Under the pieces are notes generated by a model that was not told the origin of the DNA, did no database searches, and saw nothing but the letters and a program-made list of their open reading frames with translations. DNA of 6,582 bases, taken from DASQEH01 sp038239485 (GTDB lineage Bacteria > Actinomycetota > Actinomycetes > Propionibacteriales > Nocardioidaceae). Both the position numbers and the translations under genes were made by a program. Below, one piece after another: positions 1-5,400 of this stretch; the stretch's first letter is position 1, and every line of letters starts with the position of its first letter. Location of the stretch: NCBI GenBank assembly GCA_038239485.1, contig JBBSET010000094.1, positions 1 to 6,582 on the forward strand, in the 5' to 3' direction.

Positions 1-1
1 C

Positions 2-133
2 TCAGTAGCACGCCGTGGCATGACGGCCTGGCCCCCGCTGGCCGAGGTGCTCGCGCTGCTGGCGGAAACCCCATTCCCCCCTGATGAACAAAACCACGGG
101 CCGGAACACCGCCCAGGCCCTAGCCACCCTTAG
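2..133 (+). CDS. Possible 3' end of an unrecognised gene running in from the left edge
   Basis: This frame is open from the left edge to a TAG at 131-133 and gives about 43 residues. The first half (roughly up to the segment reading LAEVLALLAETPF) is leucine/alanine-rich with mostly G/C third positions, as expected of real high-GC coding sequence. The last 15 residues are His/Pro-rich and low-complexity. I recognise no family, domain or motif. It could be the tail of a gene truncated by the same rearrangements that broke the downstream genes, or chance in GC-rich DNA; minus-strand frames are also open here. Confidence is low because only the end is visible. Confidence 0.2.
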   Translation, partial: SVARRGMTAWPPLAEVLALLAETPFPPDEQNHGPEHRPGPSHP

Positions 134-200
134 TACCAGCGTCCTCGATCCGCTATGAGCGGCGAGGCTGGGTGGGGGCGGCGTCGAGGTCTTCGAAGTC

Positions 201-1265
201 GTGCCCATGTACGTGGCGGAGCTCGCACCGCCCAAGGTGCGTGGGCGCCTCGTTCTCACGTTCCAGGTGGGTATCGGGGTCGGCATCGTCGTGTCCACGC
301 TCGTGGGTGCCAGCCAGCACTTCCCCTGGCGGGTGATGATCGGAATGGCCTCGGTGCCGGCATTGATCATGCTGCTGCTCATGCTGAAGCTTCCGGAGAG
401 CCCACGCTGGCTCGTCAGTCAAGACAAAAAGGACACCGCTCGAGAGGTCCTGCAACGGATCCGACCCGAAGGCGCCAACGTCGACGACGAGCTGCGAGAG
501 ATCGTCGAGATCGAAGAGAAGGAGCGTGAGGCGGGCGAGAGCAACCGTGGCTGGCGCGGCCTGAGTGCCTCGTGGGTACGCCCCGCTCTGCTCGTCGGCT
601 GTGGCATCGCCATGTTCACGCAGTTGAGCGGGATCGAGATGATCATCTACTACGCACCGACGATTCTGACCGACAACGGGTTCTCGACGAGCACGGCGCT
701 ATTGGTCAGCGTCGGACTAGGGATCACATACCTGGTCATGATGTTCGTCGGGCTGTCCATTGTCGATCGGGTAGGGCGGCGCAGACTGACCCTGACCATG
801 ATTCCCGGCGCTGCCGCAGCGCTGGCGGTGTTGGGAACGCTATTCGTCACTGGCAATGACGGCCGCAGCGCCGTCCCGTTCATCGTGGCCTGCCTCATCG
901 TCTTCATGTTCTTCAACGCCGGAGGCCTGCAGCTCATGGGGTGGCTGACCGGCTCGGAGATCTATCCGCTGGCGGTCCGGGGAGCCGGCACGAGCGCTCA
1001 GTCCGCCACCCTGTGGAGTACGAACGTGCTCATCACGCTGACACTCCTCACCATCATCAACACGGTCGGAGTTGGCCAAACCATGTGGCTGTACGCGGCG
1101 TTCAACGTCGCAGCGTGGATCTTCGTCTGGCGCCTCATGCCCGAACTGACCGGCCGTTCCCTCGAGCAGATCGAAGCTCAGCTCAGCGCAGGCCATTTCC
1201 GCCCCGAGGACTTCGACAAGACCCCGGTCGAACCGACGGACGAGAATGCGCCCAGCCCGGCGTGA
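201..1265 (+). pseudogene. MFS sugar-porter family transporter, N-terminally truncated (inositol/sugar:H+ symporter-like)
   Basis: This is a 354-codon frame clearly belonging to the sugar porter branch of the Major Facilitator Superfamily, inner-membrane proteins that import sugars or polyols, usually with protons. Numbered from GTG 201, it shows the post-TM4 motif VPMYVAELAPPKVRGR (1-16), the central PESPRWL signature (65-71), QLSGI with YYAP in TM7 (141-153), DRVGRRR (189-195), SEIYPLAVRG before TM11 (252-261) and the C-terminal PELTGRSLEQIE (314-325). About eight hydrophobic helices are visible, matching TM5-TM12. Family members are normally about 450-500 residues with 12 helices, so TM1-TM4 and the first substrate-site half are missing. 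GTG 201 lies inside a conserved motif and has no convincing ribosome binding site. In frame upstream is only a Gly-rich unrelated stretch back to a TGA at 156-158. The TM10-TM12 wording resembles actinobacterial inositol transporters (IolT), but substrate is inference. The stop at 1263-1265 abuts a reversed recombinase fragment. Almost certainly non-functional. Confidence 0.85.
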
Positions 1266-1383
1266 CCAGCAGTCTGAGCATGTTCGTGACCGTCAGCGGC
1301 GTATAGCCCCGACGCTGCAGCCAGCCCCGATAGCCCTCGACGTATGGACCCAGCTCACCGGGCTTCCTAGAAGTACCAGACAT
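1266..1383 (-). pseudogene. Tyrosine recombinase/integrase, N-terminal fragment only
   Basis: Reading the minus strand from ATG 1383 gives about 39 residues, including GPYVEGYRGWLQRRGYTP and VTNMLRLL. This matches the N-terminal SAM-like, core-DNA-binding domain of actinobacterial phage-integrase-type tyrosine recombinases, which typically begin with a short basic leader, then an aromatic-rich helix (Y..GYR.WL..RGYTP.TV.NML..L). A complete enzyme has about 300-400 residues ending in a catalytic domain with an R-H-R-Y set; none of that is here. Family resemblance stops after residue ~39 at about 1267. The frame then runs antisense through the transporter gene to 1183, with no meaning. An upstream ATG at 1399-1401 is in frame, but 1383 is preferred because a perfect AAGGAGG sits 8 bases before it. 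The conserved start region and RBS suggest a once-active gene broken by deletion or recombination. The wording resembles recombinases of mobile 'recombinase in trio' (RIT) elements, which is inference. Confidence 0.6.
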
Positions 1384-1391
1384 CGCAAACG

Positions 1392-1398
1392 CCTCCTT
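1392..1398 (-). promoter_or_regulatory. Ribosome binding site of the recombinase fragment
   Basis: On the minus strand the sequence AAGGAGG lies 8 bases upstream of ATG 1383. It is the strongest Shine-Dalgarno match noticed in the window and decides the start in favour of 1383 over the in-frame ATG at 1401. Confidence 0.6.
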
Positions 1399-1401
1399 CA
1401 T

Positions 1402-1418
1402 GGGAGCACCGTGCTCCC
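1402..1418. repeat. Perfect 17-bp palindrome upstream of the recombinase start
   Basis: The plus strand reads GGGAGCAC, one C, then GTGCTCCC: two perfectly complementary 8-base arms around a single base. It lies directly upstream of the recombinase RBS (1392-1398). Position and symmetry fit either an operator for a dimeric repressor controlling the recombinase, or part of the end of the mobile element that carried the recombinase. It has no T-run, so it does not look like an intrinsic terminator. The palindrome is seen directly; its role is inference. Confidence 0.6.
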
Positions 1419-1550
1419 CGATCGAGGCTCGTCTCAGCCCGCAACTATGCCGACACCCGCCCGGAGTCGACCTCGCGAACAGCCGCCGATCACACCCCCC
1501 TACCGGCTACCGAGACAGAACCTCGAGGAACCCTCCACCAAACCCGGCGC

Positions 1551-2021
1551 GGTTCATTCGTCCTCCGATCGGGGCAGACATCGAACCAATACTTCGACAA
1601 GTACTTGTTCGAGTCACAGCCCGCGCTGCTGCGGCGGGTGGCCGGAGCGATGGTCTCGCAGCTCCCGCCGGACACCCACCTCTTAGGAGGCCTAGAACTC
1701 GGCGGAGTCCCCATCGCCACCATGGTCAGCTCGCTGACCGGCCTACCCGCGATCTTCGTCCGCAAGCAAGCCAAGACCTACGGAACCCGACGACTGGCCG
1801 AAGGCGCCGACGTCACCGGCAAGACGATCACGCTGATCGAGGACGTGATCACGACCGGCGGAGCTGTGCGAAACGCCACGATCGCCCTGCGAGCCGAAGG
1901 CGCATCCGTCACCGTCGTCGTCTGCGCGATCGACCGAAGCGAAACCAACGGGGGACCACTCACAGACATTGGCATCGAAACCCGGGCCCTGCTCACGCGC
2001 GAGCAACTCACCACACCCTGA
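1551..2021 (+). pseudogene. pyrE: Orotate phosphoribosyltransferase (PyrE-like), 5'-truncated
   Basis: The family enzyme joins orotate to PRPP to make orotidine monophosphate in pyrimidine synthesis, in the cytoplasm. Homology begins at GSFVLRSGQTSNQYFDKY (codons 1551-1604), the orotate-binding N-terminal strand pair. It continues with GGLELGGVPIAT, the catalytic-loop region FVRKQAKTYGT (about 1758-1790) and the PRPP-binding signature ITLIEDVITTGGA (about 1827-1865), ending at TGA 2019-2021. This is the variant with SG..S..YFDKY..FE rather than the classic enterobacterial type; such enzymes have about 180-200 residues. Here about 157 remain from the first recognisable residue. The frame is open back to a TAG at 1368-1370 but contains no ATG, GTG or TTG before TTG 1605, which lies inside the conserved block (…DKY-LFE…). 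Starting there loses the orotate-binding segment. So the gene lacks its true start, probably about 20-30 codons, through truncation or a frameshift near 1528-1532. The PRPP core is intact, so a residual phosphoribosyltransferase-like protein from TTG 1605 (138 residues) cannot be excluded. Confidence 0.75.
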
Positions 2022-2070
2022 ATCAGCCGCCCCCACCACACCCACCGTCGACACGCCAGCAAAGCGCCCT

Positions 2071-2110
2071 ACCCGGGGCCAAAATTCGTGCCGATACCGG
2101 GGCCAAATCA
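2071..2110. mobile_element. Short repeat block resembling an IS21-family terminus (remnant)
   Basis: The 11-base unit CCGGGGCCAAA occurs twice in direct orientation, at 2073-2083 and 2097-2107, 24 bases apart, followed by TCA. IS21-family insertion sequences carry multiple short repeats at their ends, have termini ending in TG…CA, and in actinobacteria often show GGGG(T/C)CAAA-type units after istB; this block fits that look. No istA or istB coding sequence is present, so at most one end is left. The block lies between the orotate phosphoribosyltransferase and the fragment at 2130-2222, just where that fragment loses coding sense. The repeats are seen directly; the IS21 assignment is recall-based inference. 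Confidence 0.4.
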
Positions 2111-2129
2111 CTTGACGAAACGCACCACC

Positions 2130-2222
2130 ACGCGTGTCCTGCTTGGCGCGCTCCGCGCGGATTCGCACCTGAGCATCCAGCGCCGCACGCCGCGCCTGCT
2201 GCCTCACCGACTGCTGCCCCAT
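2130..2222 (-). pseudogene. N-terminal fragment of a small basic conserved hypothetical protein
   Basis: From ATG 2222 the minus strand encodes MGQQSVRQQARRAALDAQ followed by VRIRAERAKQDTR: about 31 residues of Arg/Ala/Gln-rich, probably helical sequence. The ATG is preceded, 6 bases away, by GAGAAGG (2229-2235), a good ribosome binding site. The opening resembles a recurrent family of short actinobacterial hypothetical proteins (SVR..ARR.ALDAQ…RRERAERD…) often found on mobile DNA; I know no established function for it. After about 2130 the wording no longer fits, and the IS21-like repeat block follows. The frame stays open beyond that only as antisense of the orotate phosphoribosyltransferase gene. 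Most likely a gene cut short by an insertion or deletion. Confidence 0.4.
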
Positions 2223-2490
2223 CACGAACCTTCTCTCAGTGACAACCCGTCGGCAGCCTTAAGCCTCCGCGCGCCTCTCCCAAGGACACCGACGCCCCAC
2301 ATCCGCAGCGTCCAAACCACCTTCCCCATTTGCCCGACAGTCGACCCTCTGGACTTTGCGAGCCGTCCACTTCCTATGCCACGTCCCCCAGGTGAAGTCC
2401 GAAGCGCACTGTCAGACACACCTCATGCATTCCCGGTGCTTCACCGTCAGCTACTGACGCTTCCGGGTGAGGTCGTGGCTTTAGGTGTGC
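2223..2490. other. Gene-free leader between the fragments and the relaxase
   Basis: I see no convincing gene in these 268 bases. It holds the ribosome binding site of the minus-strand fragment (2229-2235) at its left end and a nested inverted-repeat cluster at 2432-2470 at its right end. The middle (2240-2420) shows no recognised promoter pair or strong hairpin. The divergent layout, with a leftward fragment and the rightward relaxase, makes it the natural place for relaxase promoter and transfer-origin signals. Confidence 0.5.
2432..2470. promoter_or_regulatory. Nested inverted repeats before the relaxase (candidate oriT or autoregulatory site)
   Basis: Four overlapping perfect inverted repeats lie within 39 bases. 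CGTCAG (2445-2450) pairs with CTGACG (2454-2459) around CTA. CGGTG (2434-2438) pairs with CACCG (2442-2446) around CTT. CCCGG (2432-2436) pairs with CCGGG (2463-2467), and TCACC (2441-2445) pairs with GGTGA (2466-2470). Some pairings are mutually exclusive, so alternative folds are possible. The site ends about 26 bases before the relaxase start. MOBF relaxases (TrwC, TraI) bind a hairpin near the nic site in oriT and oriT commonly adjoins the relaxase gene; this is established for those systems, but I cannot identify a nic sequence here. An mRNA-leader hairpin or a repressor site is equally possible. Confidence 0.35.
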
Positions 2491-2496
2491 ATGACG

Positions 2497-5400
2497 ATGT
2501 CGATCCACAAGCTGACCGCGGGGTCGGGGTATGACTACCTGACCCGGCAGGTCGCAGCCTTTGACGCGACGGAGAAGGGCCACACCGGGCTGGCCGGCTA
2601 CTACAGCGCGAAAGGTGAAGCGCCGGGGGTGTGGGTCGGCTCGGGGCTGGCCAGCATCGAAGGTCTCGCCGTCGGGGACGTGGTTACCGCCGAACAGATG
2701 GCGTCGCTGTTCGGCGGGGGCCGGCACCCATTGGCCGCGCAGCGTCGAGCCCAGCTGGCAGGGCCCGGGTTGACCGCCGACGACTACCAGGTGGTGTCGC
2801 GGCTCGGGGCACCGTTCAAGGTCTACACCCCGGACGTGTCAGCGTTCCGCGTCGACGTCGCCACCCGGATCGCGGACCTCAACCGGGCAGCAGGGCTGCC
2901 GGCTGATTGGCCGGTCCCGCTCGCCGACCGGGCGCGGGTCCGCACCCAGGTGGCGACCGAGTTCTTCCGGTCCGAGAACGGCCGCGACCCGGCCGATGCC
3001 CGCGAGATCGCCGCGACCATCGCGCGGCACACCCGGCCGAGGACCAACGCGGTCGCCGGCTATGACCTGACGTTCAGCCCGGTCAAGAGTGTCAGCACCC
3101 TGTGGGCGGTCGCAGACCCGGCGACGGCGGCGGTGATCGAACGTGCCCACCGGGCGGCGGTCACCGATGCGCTCAGGTTCATCGAGGACCATGCGTTGTT
3201 CACCCGGATCGGGACGAACGGGGTCCGTCAGGTCAACGTCCGGGGTCTCGTCGGCACCGCGTTCACCCACCGCGACAGCCGCGCCGGGGACCCGGACCTG
3301 CACACCCACGTCGCCGTCGCGAACAAGGTGCAAACTGACGACGGCAGGTGGTTGAGCATCGATGGGCGGCTGATCTTCAAGGCCAACGTCGCCGCGTCCG
3401 AGACGTACAACACCGCCCTCGAACACCACCTCAGCGACAGACTCGGGGTGCGGTTCGCTGAGCGCCCCGACCCCGACGACGCCCGCAAGCGGCCCATCCG
3501 GGAGATCGTCGGCGTCGACCCCCGACTGAACCAGCGATGGTCGACGCGCCGAGTTTCGATCCAAGCCCGGCGTTCCGAGCTCGCGAGCCAGTTTCAGTGC
3601 ACCCACGGGCGCCCACCGACCCCGGTCGAGTCGATCCAGCTGGCGCAGCGGGCCACCCTGGAAACCCGCGACGCCAAACACGAACCGCGCAGCCTCACCG
3701 AGCAACGAGCCACCTGGGCACGGCAGGCCGCCGACGTCCTCGGCTCTCAGCGCGACGTGCACCGCATGGTCAGTCGAGTCCTAACCCCTTCACGGTCTCG
3801 AGGCGACCGAGTCGACACGGGGTGGATAAATGCGGCGTGGATGGACGCGGCCGCAGAGCGGATCCTGGACGCGATGCAGACCCGCAGGTCGACGTGGCAG
3901 ACCTGGCACGTGCGGGCCGAGGCGCTACGCCAGGTCCGCGCCGCCGACATCCCCACCGGCCAGGTCGACCATGTCGTCAACCTCCTCGTCGACGACGTCC
4001 TCACCGGCCGGTCGGTGCGGCTGACAACCCACACCGACACAGTCATCGAGCCGCCCGGGCTGCGTCGTCGAGACGGCACCAGCGTCTACACGGTCGTCGG
4101 CGCCGACCTCTACAGCAGCAGCGCCGTGCTCGCCGCCGAGCAGCGGATCGTCGCCCGCGCCGGGCAGCACGACGGACACACCGTACCCATGCCTGTCGTC
4201 GACCTCGCGCTGCTCGAGGCCACCGCCAACAACCGACCCCTCAACGCCGGCCAGGCAGCGCTCGTCCGCGCAATGGCCACATCGGGGGCGAGGGTGCAGC
4301 TCGCTGTCGCACCGGCCGGGTCCGGAAAGACCACGGCCATGCGGACCCTCGCCAAGGCGTGGACCGACGCCGGCGGCACCGTCGTCGGCCTCGCCCCCTC
4401 CGCCACCGCCGCCGCGGCCCTCGGCGAGCAGATGTCGTCGACGACCGACACCCTCGCGAAGCTCACCTGGTCCATCGACAACGGCGACCTTCCCGGCTGG
4501 GCGCAGCGGATCGGTCCGGCCACTTTGGTCATCGTGGACGAGGCTGGGATGGCCGACACGCTTTCGTTGGACCAAGCCGTCGAGTTCATCGTCGGCCGTG
4601 GTGGCAGCGTGCGGCTCGTCGGCGACGACCAGCAGCTCGCCGCGATCGGCGCCGGCGGGGTCCTCCGCGACATCAGCGCCACCCACGGCGCGCTGCAACT
4701 GAGCGAGCTGATCCGGTTCGCCGACCCCGCCGAAGCCGCCGCGTCGCTCGCCCTCCGTGCAGGACACACCGAGGCCATCGGGTTCTACCTCGACCACGAC
4801 CGCGTCCACGTCGGCGACCAGGCCACCATCACCGACACGGTCTTCGACGCCTGGCGCCACGACCTGTCCACCGGCAAAGACGCCGTCATGCTCGCCCCCA
4901 CCCGCGACCTCGTCGCCGACCTCAACCGACGCGCCCAACACCACCTGCGGGCCGCCGACCCCAGTCCCGACCCCGGTCCCACCGTCGGCCTCACCGTCGC
5001 TTTGGCCGACGGGAACGTCGCTTCCGTGGGGGATCTGGTGATCACCCGCAGCAACGACCGGCGACTCCGCCTCAGTGCAACGGACTGGGTCAAGAACGGT
5101 GACCGGTGGACCGTCCGCCGCGTCGGCGCCGACGGCTCCCTGACCGTCCAACATCGCCGCAACCAGCTCGTGGTCACCCTGCCGGCCGACTACGTCCGCA
5201 CCTGCACCGGGCTGGGCTACGCCTCCACTATCCACACCGCTCAAGGGCTCACCGCCGACACCGGCCACACCCTGATCACCGGAGCGGAAAGCCGCCAGCT
5301 CCTCTACACCGCCCTGACCCGCGGGCGCGTCGCCAACCACGTCTACCTCGAAGTCGTCGGCGACGGCGACCCCCACAGCATCCTGTCACCAGACAGCATC

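Noticed and set aside
155..529. ATG at 155 as start of a plus-strand gene
   Set aside because: The frame gives Arg/Gly-rich low-complexity sequence and overlaps the transporter in the wrong frame.
1183..1401. A 72-residue minus-strand protein joining the recombinase start to further sequence
   Set aside because: Beyond ~1266 it is simply antisense to the end of the transporter gene; the chimera is a by-product of the joint.
2112..2140. TTGACG at 2112-2117 as a promoter -35 box
   Set aside because: The hexamer 17 bases downstream is TGTCCT, a poor -10, and no start codon with a good RBS follows on the plus strand.
1400..2242. Plus-strand frame of 280 codons across the orotate phosphoribosyltransferase
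   Set aside because: Composition is Arg/His/Pro low-complexity, while the overlapping frame carries clear PyrE motifs.
2355..2380. TTTGCG…TATGCC as a relaxase promoter
   Set aside because: The boxes match poorly and spacing is only about 13-14 bases.
2839..3762. Minus-strand frame of 307 codons
   Set aside because: It lies antisense across the relaxase catalytic domain, has no recognisable domain and is rich in Arg/Gly/Asp repeats typical of shadows.
3537..5102. Long plus-strand frame (521 codons) inside the relaxase gene
   Set aside because: It is almost entirely Arg/Pro/His-rich and out of frame with the relaxase, whose motifs are unambiguous; a typical GC-rich shadow.
3925..5376. Long minus-strand frame (483 codons), Gly/Val/Asp-rich
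   Set aside because: It is antisense to the helicase region with low-complexity composition and no motifs; the sense strand explains the sequence.
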